This document shows, one piece after another, positions 9,202 through 17,411 of a stretch of 64,000 bases of DNA (position 1 is the first letter of the stretch; every line of letters begins with the position of its first letter). The stretch is from Saprospirales bacterium (GTDB lineage Bacteria; Bacteroidota; Bacteroidia; Chitinophagales; Saprospiraceae), in NCBI GenBank assembly GCA_002698985.1, contig PAAY01000035.1:62001-126000 (forward strand). Reading direction: 5' to 3'. The position numbers and the translations under genes are program-made. The notes beneath the pieces are model-generated. The model was not told the DNA's origin, did no database searches, and saw nothing but the letters and a program-made list of their open reading frames with translations.

Positions 9202-9425
9202 GTCGGACGGAGTCCGACAAGATGTGGTCCCGGACATCCCGATGAAATTTCGGGAGGAACCAGCTTGTTTGCTGGCGCCGGACTCCGTCCGGTGCCTCTT
9301 CAAGCCGGACTCTGTCCGGCAGATTAAATGGTTGAAATTCCCAATGGGATTAGTCAATCGGACTTTTTGCAGTGCACTCAGTTCCTCCCCCGAAAGCTTT
9401 CGGGGCTCAGTGCGCTCAGTTCCTC
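9202..9425. repeat. Cluster of short palindromes and a direct repeat (gap 8859-9423)
   Basis: The gap holds several compact hairpins: gtcggac/gtccgac at 9202-9218 with a 3-base loop, cccga/tcggg at 9238-9254, ccagc/gctgg at 9260-9275, ccggac/gtccgg at 9278-9292, gccggac/gtccggc at 9304-9320, and a perfect 18-bp palindrome ccccgaaagctttcgggg at 9388-9405. The palindrome sits between two near-identical 18-mers, cagtgcRctcagttcctc (9370-9387 and 9408-9425). Three hairpins share the word GGACTCCGTCC or variants. This resembles REP-like intergenic elements; no gene is visible in it. Confidence 0.8.
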
Positions 9426-9891
9426 ATCCCGCCAACTTCATATCCCTGATGGCACGCAGCACATCCTGGCGGCTGATCTGGCCGGCCAGTTTTCCGTTGT
9501 CATCCATAATGAGCAGGCGTTTGTAGGGCGTGGTGAGAAAGATGTGGGCCACATCCAGGATATTGGCTTTGACAGAAATGCTCTTCATCACGTTGGACAT
9601 GTAGGCAGCGACGGTGGAACCGCCCGTAGGTTGGTCGTAATAGACTCCTCCGACCATGATGTTGAGGCAGTCCTTGTCATCGATGAGGCCTACCACCTCT
9701 CCGTTTCCATTGAGTACCGGTGCGCCGGTGATCTTGTATTGCAGCAGGGTGTTCACCACCTCGCTCATGGGGGTGTCAGGCCGGAAGGTGATGAGTTTTT
9801 TAGCATCCACCATATAATCGGTAACAGGTGGCGGTTCTATCTTTTTCTTGTCGTTCTGACTGTCCAATGCTCTTTGCTGAAAATTTTTCAT
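9424..9891 (-). CDS. CBS-domain pair protein
   Basis: A 155-residue soluble protein made almost wholly of two CBS repeats: the first around DTPMSEVVNTLLQYKITGAP with VLNGNGEVVGLIDDKDCLN, the second around VAHIFLTTPYKRLLIMDDNG with KLAGQISRQDVLRAI. Stand-alone CBS pairs usually sense adenosyl ligands and control a partner, but none is fused or adjacent, so the target is unknown. It starts with ATG at 9891. Its stop overlaps the last bases of the hairpin cluster. Confidence 0.88.
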   Translation of the reverse strand: MKNFQQRALDSQNDKKKIEPPPVTDYMVDAKKLITFRPDTPMSEVVNTLLQYKITGAPVLNGNGEVVGLIDDKDCLNIMVGGVYYDQPTGGSTVAAYMSNVMKSISVKANILDVAHIFLTTPYKRLLIMDDNGKLAGQISRQDVLRAIRDMKLAG

Positions 9892-10030
9892 GACCTGAAT
9901 CTTTTAGGTGAAAGGAAGAACCAAGAGAGATGAATGGGTACATCCCTTTCGGAGCCAAAAGATAAGGCTTTATTGTCAAATGAAATACGGCAGAATGAAA
10001 TCTATCCGGAAAAGGACAGGCTAATAATTA

Positions 10031-12013
10031 TCAAGGTTCCAGCCAGTGTGTCAGGCCATTTTCCCGCAGGTACTGGGCAGCCTGGAACATGCTTTCCCCA
10101 TACCGGCGCATATCGGCGGCTTTGGCGGCATTTTCCGGCAGCACATCCCGTTGATCACCGGTCCGATAATGGTACAGGGAGTTGACACCGTACTCCCTGG
10201 AAATGTACAGGTAGTCTTTATCCAATACGGCGTATTTGTCATCGGCATAAGCAAAGGCATAGAGGCGATCCTGCCGCAGCAGATCGATGCCGAGCGTATT
10301 GTTAACATAAGGCAGCCCGAGCAGGCCCATGACGGTGGGATAAGCATCCAGTTGGGAACCCAACTTGCCCACACGGCGGGGAGCACCGAGCAGTTTTGGA
10401 GCATACACCATCATGGGCGTGTGGATGAAGCTGAGCGGCAGGTCGTAGTGCTTCTCGACGGTGACACCGTGGTCCCCTATGAACACGAAGATGGTATTGT
10501 CGAACCAGGGCTGAGCAGAGGCTTCTTTCAAAAACTGGCTGACGGACCAGTCCACATATTCAACCACGCCTTTGATGCGCTCGGAGTGCCGGGGCTTGAA
10601 GTATTCGGGAATCACGTAGGGGCCGTGGTCACTGCCGGTCATGATGGCACCGAAAAAGGGCTTGCCGTTCTGGCTGAGCTTGTTAAACTCGCCAATGGCA
10701 TGGTGGTAGAGGTAGTCATCCGGCACGCCGAGGGCACTGAGCACTTTTTCCTTCGGGTAATCCGGTTTCGAGACGATGCGGTCAAAGCCGTTTTTCCGAA
10801 GGAAAGCTCCCACATGGTCGAACTCCTGATCGTGGGTGGTGAAATAAATGGTTTGGTAGCCATGCTGTTTCAGGCTTTGGGCGATGCCGGCGTGCGGTTT
10901 CATCTCCACCAGTGGGTGGTGCCGTTTCACCGTCGGCATGCTGTACAGCGTGCCATAAATCCCGACGAAAGTGTGGATGCCCGCCGTAAAAATGCTGTCG
11001 AACATGAGCGACTGGCCGGCAAGGCTGTCCATGAAGGGCGTCAGGTCGTCGGGGTTGCCGAAGCGTCCCATCTTGTCGGCGCTCATGCTCTCCATGATCA
11101 CGAAAACCACGTTGGGCTTTTGCGCAGCGACGGAATCCGGCTGCACCCGCCGGGCAATGGGCGAATCAAACTCCTGCTTTTCGACGCCCAGGTATTGTTG
11201 CACATTGCTGACGGCCTCCTGGTCGCTCATGAAATGCACGCGGTTGTATTCCGGATCGAAGTGGTCTTTCCAGGAGAGGAAGAAAGTGTAAAAGGGGTTG
11301 AGCGAAAGCAGGTTCGGAAAGCCGTAATCACTGAAAAAAGCCGTGGCCGGGCTGATGGGTCCCTGAATGGATACCCGGCCCCACATGGCACCGGCAAGCA
11401 GCGCTGCCATGCCCAGGGTCAAAGCAGGCCTGGCTGCCGTGTTTTTTCTTTTTTCTCCTTCGGCAAACAGGACATTGCGCAGCAAGCCAAAATGCCGGCT
11501 GACAAAAAACCATGACACGAGCAACAGGGGCACAATGGTCCAGTAGTAGCGCCATTCCCCCCAGACCATTTCCCAGAGGAAGTCAGAATCGCCCGAACCG
11601 GCCGAGATGAGGATGGCCATGTTGGTGCGCATGTTGAAATGGTGAAAGTAGGGCAAATCAGCCGCACACACGAAAAAGGCAAAGAGGTACAACCCTGTTG
11701 TGATGGCAAAGACGCCGGTGTACCACCACTTCGGAGCGCCATTGCGCAGCGAAGGAAGCAGCAAAAGCAAAAATGCCGGCAACAACAGGTAAGCCGAAGT
11801 GACGGTGTCGAAGCGAAGGCCCATCAGGAAACTCTGAACGATGGGCCAGAAACGATGGCCTTCGGGAAGGTACTGTAGCTGGTAAAACTCCTGGATGAAT
11901 GTGAGCAGGCGAAAGAAGGTAAAGCCTGCCATGCCGAGCAGATAGACCCCGAGCAGGTATCGCCATTCCGGCAGCAAGCCTGCCCGATTCTTCAGCAAAG
12001 AAGTGATCTTCAT
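10031..12013 (-). CDS. LTA synthase-like membrane sulfatase/phosphoglycerol transferase family protein
   Basis: A 660-residue protein from ATG 12013 (MKITSLLKNRAG). About five membrane helices in the first 230 residues are followed by an alkaline-phosphatase-fold domain. PNVVFVIMESMSADKMG carries the first metal-binding Glu, SIFTAGIHTFVGIYGTLYSM contains the Thr nucleophile region, and FVFIGDHGVTVEK the metal-binding Asp-His. This is the layout of lipoteichoic-acid synthase and MdoB/OpgB-type phosphoglycerol transferases. In a Gram-negative it most likely transfers a phospho-head group onto a periplasmic glycan or lipid, but the donor and acceptor are not predictable. It is probably monocistronic, with a gap of about 110 bases to the CHAT gene upstream. 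Confidence 0.85.
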   Translation of the reverse strand: MKITSLLKNRAGLLPEWRYLLGVYLLGMAGFTFFRLLTFIQEFYQLQYLPEGHRFWPIVQSFLMGLRFDTVTSAYLLLPAFLLLLLPSLRNGAPKWWYTGVFAITTGLYLFAFFVCAADLPYFHHFNMRTNMAILISAGSGDSDFLWEMVWGEWRYYWTIVPLLLVSWFFVSRHFGLLRNVLFAEGEKRKNTAARPALTLGMAALLAGAMWGRVSIQGPISPATAFFSDYGFPNLLSLNPFYTFFLSWKDHFDPEYNRVHFMSDQEAVSNVQQYLGVEKQEFDSPIARRVQPDSVAAQKPNVVFVIMESMSADKMGRFGNPDDLTPFMDSLAGQSLMFDSIFTAGIHTFVGIYGTLYSMPTVKRHHPLVEMKPHAGIAQSLKQHGYQTIYFTTHDQEFDHVGAFLRKNGFDRIVSKPDYPKEKVLSALGVPDDYLYHHAIGEFNKLSQNGKPFFGAIMTGSDHGPYVIPEYFKPRHSERIKGVVEYVDWSVSQFLKEASAQPWFDNTIFVFIGDHGVTVEKHYDLPLSFIHTPMMVYAPKLLGAPRRVGKLGSQLDAYPTVMGLLGLPYVNNTLGIDLLRQDRLYAFAYADDKYAVLDKDYLYISREYGVNSLYHYRTGDQRDVLPENAAKAADMRRYGESMFQAAQYLRENGLTHWLEP

Positions 12014-12124
12014 GTCTTTGTTTAAGCCGCACATTTTCGGGTGCAGCAAATGTCGCATAGGTGTTTCGATTCAATGCCAGCCTGCGTGACGGCTGAACAG
12101 CGGGCGAAGTTACACCAAACCCCT

Positions 12125-14980
12125 TCAGTGAGCCAAGCCCTTAACACTCCGTTTAGCGCGGTTGCGCCACCATGCCGCCAGACCTGCCACGGCCGCCAGC
12201 CCCAGCAGCAATCCCCAGGGGTAACGACGCTGAGGCAAGGGCTCCATGTTGCCGATGGCAATGTAAGCCGCCCAATAGACGGGATGGGCGTACAAATCTT
12301 GCGGAACCGACTCCAGGTGCTGCAATTGCGCCGCACGAAGGGCCTGGTCTTTGGCCATGCCCGTTTTCAGTGAAGAGAAGAAGGCCTTTGTCAGCCGGCT
12401 GTTCGATTCGTCGTTGATGCTCCAAAGCGTGGTGACGATGCTGCGGCTGCCGGCGTACAAAAACGCCCGGGCCAGGCTGTTGATTCCCTCGCCCTGCTGC
12501 CAGTTGCCGGCAGCGGTTTCGCAGGCACCCAGAAAAACCAGCTCGGCCGGGATGTGCAGGGCATACAACTCACGGGCGTACAGGCTGTCGTAAACCTCTT
12601 CATTGCCCGACAGGGCGAAGAAAGAAAACTCCCCTGCCTGGTTGTTGGCCTGGGCATGGGTGGAGAGGTACAGCCAGGAAACCCCGGAGGCCAGCTGTTC
12701 AAAATTCCGACGGTTGGCCTCCGGGCCGAGCAGGCATCGGCCATTCATCATTCCGGCCACTTCACGGGCACTGGCCTGGTTGAACTGCAAGGCTCCGAAT
12801 CCACCGCCACCGTTGAAAGCCGGTGCCAGGGCAAGCCCTCCGTCCGGGTTCCTGTTCGTATGCCGCCTCAGCTCCCGCATCAAGGCCACCGAATAGCTGA
12901 AGGCGATGCTGTGCTTTTTGATGAGGTAAGGGTAATCACGAAAACGACATTTTTCCGCAGGCATCTCCGTTAGCAAGGCTCCAAAAGGCATCAGCCCCAG
13001 CAGGCCACCGGGCACGATGATGAGCTGCTCCCGCAACTCGCTTTCCAGCGGTTTCAGCAGAAGTCCGTAGAGCGCTGTCGCCTGCCGGGTGTAGGCCTCG
13101 CAAAGGCTGGCCTTGTCACTGCCGGGGAACTGAAACCGCTCGATCACCTTGCGGAACTCAGCCACTTGTTGATTGAGGTCGCCCGTCACAGGCAGCCAAT
13201 GAAATATGGCGGTGTCGCTGCGCAACAGAAGGACGTAGAGCTGGCCTTCCGCCGGGAAAAAATCGAGCAGTACCTGATGGTGAGTCAACAACCGCTGTGC
13301 CCCGCTCAGGCTGATGCTGTCGGGGCTGTATTTGAGCTGGTAAAAAGCCGGATAGTCCTGCTCGATGCCGGTAAGAAGGCTGGCCAGTTGCTGCCGCAGC
13401 CGGAAGGCTTCAGCCTCTGTTTCCCTGACCTCCGCTGCATTTTTACCTGTCTGCTTCGCAAAAAAGAGGGCCTTGTCGAGCTCGGCAATCTGGCTGTTCA
13501 GTTGTTGCTCCTTATGCAACAGGCTGTCGGGCACGTTGGCAAAGGTGCCGGCTTCCGACTGCCGCAGCGCTTCGTAAAGCATCACACTGCGGCTCTGCTC
13601 CATGAAACGGAAAGCATCTTCGGCAATGACGCTGCCGGGTACGGTTCGGGCATACTCCCGGAGCAAATCCAGGGCAGCAGCAGTTCGGCGATTCACCTCG
13701 GCCACCACGGCCAGGCTGGACGCCTCAAAGTGGTGTACCCTCCGGTAAATCCTTGCCGCTTCAAACAGCAGTCGGTAGCAGTCCAGCGCCCTTTGCAGAT
13801 GGCCCAGCTCGCCAGTCTGCCGGTAGCGCAGCGTCCAACTGCGGGCCTTACCGTCCAGCGCTTCGATGATGCTGTTCTCGGGATAAAAAGAAGATGCCGG
13901 TGGATTGACGGCGGGGTCTCCTTCGGCAAACTGATACAGTACGGCCTGAAGGGCACTTTGCTGGTGCATCAGCGCACGAAGGGGGTCGTTTTGCCGAAGG
14001 AAAAAATCTCCCATCAGCAGGTGCACCTTGGCCACCTCCCGTCGCAGGGTGTCTGGAAAATGGGCTTTGAGCAACTCCAGCGCCCGGTAGAAATGGGCCA
14101 GTGCCTCCTGCGGCTCCTCCGACAATTCACCGAGCTGTTTGTGCAGGTTGCTGAGCCAGTAATTGCCCGAAGGGTGAAGCCTCTCAGCCACCACACGGCG
14201 GCAAAACTGAAGACCTTTCAGGGCATGTCTGCGGGCCTCCTTGCGCGCTCCCGTCTTTGAGAGACTCATGGCCAGGGTGCCTTCCAGCAGACAGACGGAC
14301 ACGGGTGAAAGTCCCTCCAATGCCAGTGCCTGCCGGCAGGTTTGGGCGGCCAGGCTGTCATTGCCGGTATCGGCCTGGGCAATGGCAATGTCGTTCATGG
14401 CCTGCGCTGCCAGATCGTTGTCGCCGGCTGCCAGGGCCACCCGGCGCACCTCGTCCAGCAGCACATGGGCGGCAGCGTGGTCGCCAAAACGAGTGTAGAT
14501 ATTTCCCAGCTCACGGTGCAGGTAGGCCGCCACGGTGGGGCTAACTTCGGCATGCTCTTCAAAAACCGCACGGGCAGCTTCGTACCAGTTTTTTGCTTCG
14601 TAAAAATGGCCGTACCAGGCGTGGGTAAAAGCAGCGTTGACATACAGCCAGCCGAGGGCCTCCCACTCTTCCCGGCTGGCCGGAGGCCGGAACAGGTGCA
14701 GTTCATCGGCCTGTTTGTAGGCCTGGATGGCGGCATCGTAATGCCCGGCCTCATCCAGCGAAACGCCTGCCTTCTTGGCTGCCTGTATGTAGTTGAGCAG
14801 GTCGTCACTGGCAGCGCAGCGCTGCTGCACCTCACGCAACAGGGCCATGACCACCGGCGGTTCCTGAGCCGCTTCGAGCTGTGACAATTGCATGGCCAAA
14901 CCGGTGGTATCCTGGGCATGCAGAGGCAGGAAAAACACGAGACAGAAAAACCACAAAAGGAATTTAGACCTGCACATCAT
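12125..14980 (-). CDS. Secreted TPR-CHAT protein with C-terminal membrane anchor
   Basis: A 951-residue protein. The N-terminus is a signal peptide (SKFLLWFFCLVFFLPLHAQD). Residues about 60-430 are TPR-like helical repeats, then a coiled segment near 500-540. The C-terminal CHAT domain (caspase-like peptidase fold) spans about 640-905, with the catalytic dyad visible as His775 in LYLSTHAQANN and Cys820 in VFLGACETAAGNWQ. A single membrane helix (about 922-938, WGLLLGLAAVAGLAAWW) and a basic tail end the protein. The topology puts the TPR and peptidase parts outside the cytoplasm. It is the last gene in a line with an ECF sigma factor and an anti-sigma-like protein. The role is unknown; CHAT proteins include true proteases, so it could process envelope proteins in response to a signal (inference). 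Confidence 0.9.
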   Translation of the reverse strand: MMCRSKFLLWFFCLVFFLPLHAQDTTGLAMQLSQLEAAQEPPVVMALLREVQQRCAASDDLLNYIQAAKKAGVSLDEAGHYDAAIQAYKQADELHLFRPPASREEWEALGWLYVNAAFTHAWYGHFYEAKNWYEAARAVFEEHAEVSPTVAAYLHRELGNIYTRFGDHAAAHVLLDEVRRVALAAGDNDLAAQAMNDIAIAQADTGNDSLAAQTCRQALALEGLSPVSVCLLEGTLAMSLSKTGARKEARRHALKGLQFCRRVVAERLHPSGNYWLSNLHKQLGELSEEPQEALAHFYRALELLKAHFPDTLRREVAKVHLLMGDFFLRQNDPLRALMHQQSALQAVLYQFAEGDPAVNPPASSFYPENSIIEALDGKARSWTLRYRQTGELGHLQRALDCYRLLFEAARIYRRVHHFEASSLAVVAEVNRRTAAALDLLREYARTVPGSVIAEDAFRFMEQSRSVMLYEALRQSEAGTFANVPDSLLHKEQQLNSQIAELDKALFFAKQTGKNAAEVRETEAEAFRLRQQLASLLTGIEQDYPAFYQLKYSPDSISLSGAQRLLTHHQVLLDFFPAEGQLYVLLLRSDTAIFHWLPVTGDLNQQVAEFRKVIERFQFPGSDKASLCEAYTRQATALYGLLLKPLESELREQLIIVPGGLLGLMPFGALLTEMPAEKCRFRDYPYLIKKHSIAFSYSVALMRELRRHTNRNPDGGLALAPAFNGGGGFGALQFNQASAREVAGMMNGRCLLGPEANRRNFEQLASGVSWLYLSTHAQANNQAGEFSFFALSGNEEVYDSLYARELYALHIPAELVFLGACETAAGNWQQGEGINSLARAFLYAGSRSIVTTLWSINDESNSRLTKAFFSSLKTGMAKDQALRAAQLQHLESVPQDLYAHPVYWAAYIAIGNMEPLPQRRYPWGLLLGLAAVAGLAAWWRNRAKRSVKGLAH

Positions 14981-15059
14981 TTGAACCTGGACTGGTTATT
15001 TAAGCACCGGATAGGAGCTCGGCGCCAATGGGTGTGCAAGATAGGGGGTTTGTGGGGTT

Positions 15060-15308
15060 TCACTCCCCCAACCTTTTCAAGACCCTTTCCTGCAGGTCTT
15101 TGGTATCAACTTTTAACTCGGAAGGATCAGCCGGAGCTTCGAACTTGTTTTTCAGGAAGGAATCTATTTGACGGCTTTGTTTTTCATATTGTCTGCAGGC
15201 ATCGCAAAGCAGGGTGTGCATCCACAACTGGAAGCGCTGGCCCAAGGTCAACCCCTTCTCCTGTTTTATTTCCATCAGTTGAGTAGCTGCTTTGCAGGAT
15301 AACATCAT
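15060..15308 (-). CDS. Small zinc-finger anti-sigma-like protein
   Basis: An 82-residue soluble protein. MLSCKAATQLMEIKQEKG, followed by WMHTLLCDACRQYEKQ, has the Cys ... H-x3-C-x2-C arrangement of zinc-binding anti-sigma domains (ZAS), with the C-terminal half amphipathic. It lacks a membrane helix. It lies between an ECF sigma gene (15492-16055) and the CHAT gene, the usual place for the sigma factor's antagonist. The gap to the sigma gene is 183 bases and holds a short TTTAGGG-type array, so the two may not be strictly co-translated. ATG at 15308 or the adjacent ATG at 15305 could be the start. Confidence 0.7.
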   Translation of the reverse strand: MMLSCKAATQLMEIKQEKGLTLGQRFQLWMHTLLCDACRQYEKQSRQIDSFLKNKFEAPADPSELKVDTKDLQERVLKRLGE

Positions 15309-15320
15309 GGCGTTTGTAGT

Positions 15321-15366
15321 TAGTTTAGGGTTTAGGGTGTAGGGTGTAGAGTTCAGGGTTTAGGGG
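15321..15366. repeat. TTTAGGG-like degenerate array
   Basis: About six imprecise copies of a 7-base unit (GTTTAGG, GTGTAGG, GTGTAGA, GTTCAGG) in tandem. The same words make up part of the 122-bp repeat at 17118-17406. Non-coding, between the sigma and anti-sigma genes. Confidence 0.85.
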
Positions 15367-15491
15367 GATGCGGAATTTTCATTACAAATATCCTTCTTTT
15401 CAGAACCTATCACGAGCTTATTAGGTGGTTCATTGTGGGGCGGACTTTCGGTCAATCGACTGCGTCCTGAAGTGGACAAATCCGGTGCCTG

Positions 15492-16055
15492 TCATGATCT
15501 GCTGAACCAATTATCGTCGAGGCATTTCCGCAGTTGCAGTTTGGCCCGGTGCACCAGTTGCCAGTAATTGGTCTGGCTCACGCCCAGTTCCTGACAGATC
15601 TCTGCACCCTTTTTTTCTTCGAGAAACTTCAGGCGTATGCAGGCCTGCATGGCTTCCGGTAAATGCTGAATACAGCGATTGAGTACGGCGTTGAATTCTT
15701 CATATGACAGCAGATTTCCATCTGCCGATTGCCAATTGCCCGGCCGGGCATTCCGCAGCCAATGACCATCGGTCGCAAAAAACTGCTGCAGGAAGTCATC
15801 ACCGGGATGGGCCGTCTGCCGGTTGATGGCCCGGCGGTAGTGGTTGGCAATTTTGTATTTCAGAATGGCCATCAGCCAGGTTTTCGGCGAGCTGTTCCCT
15901 TCGAAATTCTGAAGGCCCTCCGCAGCTGCCAGAAAAGTGTCTTGCACCAGGTCTTCAGCAAGGTGGCTGTCGCCGGTTTTGCGAAGAGCCCAGGCGTAAA
16001 GGGCATCCGTGTACTCACGGACCCATTCTGTCAATTGTGCAGGTGTACTTTTCAT
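15492..16055 (-). CDS. ECF-type RNA polymerase sigma-70 factor
   Basis: A 187-residue protein. Region 2 is visible as GDSHLAEDLVQDTFLAAAEG and KTWLMAILKYKIANHYRRA, region 4 as LPEAMQACIRLKFLEEKKGA with EICQELGVSQTNYWQLVHRA. There is no region 1 or 3, as expected for extracytoplasmic-function factors. The C-terminus (LRKCLDDNWF) resembles a Bacteroidota/proteobacterial ECF group often found with a zinc-finger antagonist. It directs RNA polymerase to a small regulon. It begins 13 bases after the stop of the AhpD-like gene, so it is likely co-transcribed with the peroxidase-like and cytochrome genes upstream; the anti-sigma and CHAT genes follow. Confidence 0.9.
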   Translation of the reverse strand: MKSTPAQLTEWVREYTDALYAWALRKTGDSHLAEDLVQDTFLAAAEGLQNFEGNSSPKTWLMAILKYKIANHYRRAINRQTAHPGDDFLQQFFATDGHWLRNARPGNWQSADGNLLSYEEFNAVLNRCIQHLPEAMQACIRLKFLEEKKGAEICQELGVSQTNYWQLVHRAKLQLRKCLDDNWFSRS

Positions 16056-16067
16056 TATCCGAAAGGA

Positions 16068-16625
16068 TTAGTAATTGTATCCGCTGGCTTCCTCGTCGTT
16101 GAACTCAACGCCCAGCGCCAACACCATCCGGTTCACAAAGTTGAAATAGGCGATGACTTGTGTCGCATCCAGGATACTGCGGTCGTCAAATCCGGCCCGT
16201 CGCAGCGCTTCGATCTGTTCTTCCCCTGACTCCCAGGGAGCCTCTGTCAGCGCTTTTGCGAAGCGACAAAGGGCAAGATCTCCAGCCCCGAGCCCCGCTT
16301 CTGATGGATTGGCGATGAAACGGCGGGTGCGCTCATCGTCCTTCCAGTAAAACAGCAGCGCCTGCCGGTGGTGCTCTATGCAGTAAGGGCAGCGGTTGGC
16401 CGCTGACACCACCACGCCCAGCATCTCCCGCTGGTAACGCTTCAGCGGCGACTTACCGAACATCACTTTGAGGTACAGATCCATGTGCGCCATCAGGGCG
16501 GGTGGATTCAGACTCTGGATTTTGTGCACCTCGGCCAGCTTTCCCCGGCTGCCGGTGATGTTGTCGTAAACGGCTTTCAGCTCGTCGTCGGCTTCTTCAT
16601 AAGAGAGGGTTTTGATGTAGGCCAT
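16068..16625 (-). CDS. AhpD-like peroxidase-related protein (carboxymuconolactone decarboxylase fold)
   Basis: A 185-residue helical protein with the AhpD-type active-site set Glu67 ... Cys79-x2-Cys82-x3-His86 (ANRCPYCIEHHRQAL). Such proteins reduce hydroperoxides or act as thiol reductants, usually in the cytoplasm. It overlaps the cytochrome gene by one base (TGATG), which suggests translational coupling, and is followed by the sigma factor after 13 bases. The context suggests that the sigma factor answers oxidative or redox stress (inference). Confidence 0.88.
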   Translation of the reverse strand: MAYIKTLSYEEADDELKAVYDNITGSRGKLAEVHKIQSLNPPALMAHMDLYLKVMFGKSPLKRYQREMLGVVVSAANRCPYCIEHHRQALLFYWKDDERTRRFIANPSEAGLGAGDLALCRFAKALTEAPWESGEEQIEALRRAGFDDRSILDATQVIAYFNFVNRMVLALGVEFNDEEASGYNY

Positions 16626-17035
16626 CAGTCTGTGTTTTTGAAATAAAGCTTTTGAATGCGCATCATCGGCCCCGGACAGACAGAGCGGTGGCAGGCCATG
16701 CAGGCGTCCACCACTGCGTTGAAGGCTTTCTTTCGCTGCGCAACTTCGCTGGTTTTAAAGGCCTCCATAGCCTCCAGGTAGGCCTCGGCTCTTGGGCGGT
16801 AGTTGGGGTTGCTGGTTTTGGCATCCACGGTGGCTTTGGCCGTCAGAATGGCATCGAGGTCTATTTCAAACTTTGGCTCCTCGCCTGCGGCAATGGCCTG
16901 CTTTGCCGCCATGGCTTCGTCAAAAATATCCCGCATCAGCAAGGTGAGTTCACTCTCATTGGCGGAACGAAAAGCGAACAACGAAAAAAGCGCCACAGCG
17001 GCCATTGAGTACATGCAGATCAGTCGTGTTTTCAT
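16625..17035 (-). CDS. Secreted c-type cytochrome-like helical protein
   Basis: A 136-residue protein with an N-terminal signal segment (CMYSMAAVALFSLFAFRSAN) and a single haem-binding motif near the C-terminus, Cys112-x2-Cys115-His116 (DACMACHRSVCPGPMMR). The rest is predicted helical, as in cytochrome c-prime-like four-helix bundles. It is likely periplasmic. It is the first gene of the line leading to the AhpD-like protein and the sigma factor, so it may carry electrons in or sense the same redox condition; that is inference from position. A -7-like element lies about 59 bases upstream of the start. Confidence 0.8.
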   Translation of the reverse strand: MKTRLICMYSMAAVALFSLFAFRSANESELTLLMRDIFDEAMAAKQAIAAGEEPKFEIDLDAILTAKATVDAKTSNPNYRPRAEAYLEAMEAFKTSEVAQRKKAFNAVVDACMACHRSVCPGPMMRIQKLYFKNTD

Positions 17036-17093
17036 GGATTCAACTTTGGTTTTACAATTGACAGGAAAGCTGCCTATTCAGTATTCAGATGGG

Positions 17094-17101
17094 CGAAGAT
17101 A
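17094..17101 (-). promoter_or_regulatory. Possible -7 promoter element (TATCTTCG) for the cytochrome-AhpD-sigma operon
   Basis: The minus strand reads TTATCTTCGCCC 59 bases before the cytochrome start, the same core as at 2057-2064. No convincing -33 TTG was found because the upstream side falls in the repeat array. Confidence 0.4.
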
Positions 17102-17117
17102 AGGGGTTTTACTACTG

Positions 17118-17406
17118 GTTTAGAGTTTAGGGTGTAGAGTTTAGAGTTTGGGGTGGCTAGCAATTTCATCTCTGTGGAACTCCGTGCTAACTCTGTGAAA
17201 CTCCGTGTAATAACTCTGTTTAACTCTGCGGTTTTATCAGTTTAGAGTGTAGAGTTTAGAGTGTAGGGTTTGGGGGCGCTAGCAATTTCCTCTCCGTGGA
17301 ACTCCGTGCCAAACTCTGTGGAACTCCGTGTAATAACTCTGTTTAACTCTGCGGTTTTATCAGTTTAGAGTGTAGAGTTTAGAGTGTAGGGTTTGGGAGC
17401 GCTAGG
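17118..17406. repeat. Approx. 122-bp tandem repeat with TTTAGRG core, two copies plus a partial (fills gap 17036-17411)
   Basis: Copy 1 starts at 17118, copy 2 at 17240 and a third partial copy at 17363. Each begins with TTTAGAGTGTAGAGTTTAGA-like words and has an internal doublet of aactctgtg(g/a)aactccgtg, then ends with actctgcggttttatca. Copies 2 and 3 are nearly identical over their shared part, so the expansion looks recent. No reading frame of interest was seen in the gap. Confidence 0.92.
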
Positions 17407-17411
17407 TCCTC

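Noticed and set aside
10046-11515. A 489-codon open frame on the plus strand opposite the LTA-synthase-like gene
   Set aside because: It is the complementary shadow of an annotated gene with intact metal-binding motifs on the minus strand.
13166-14260. A 364-codon frame on the plus strand opposite the CHAT gene
   Set aside because: Antisense shadow of the TPR region; no signal, motif or promoter.
15321-17406. TTTAGGG-like words considered as eukaryotic telomere contamination
   Set aside because: They are degenerate, internal, and embedded in an intact bacterial operon context, not at an end.
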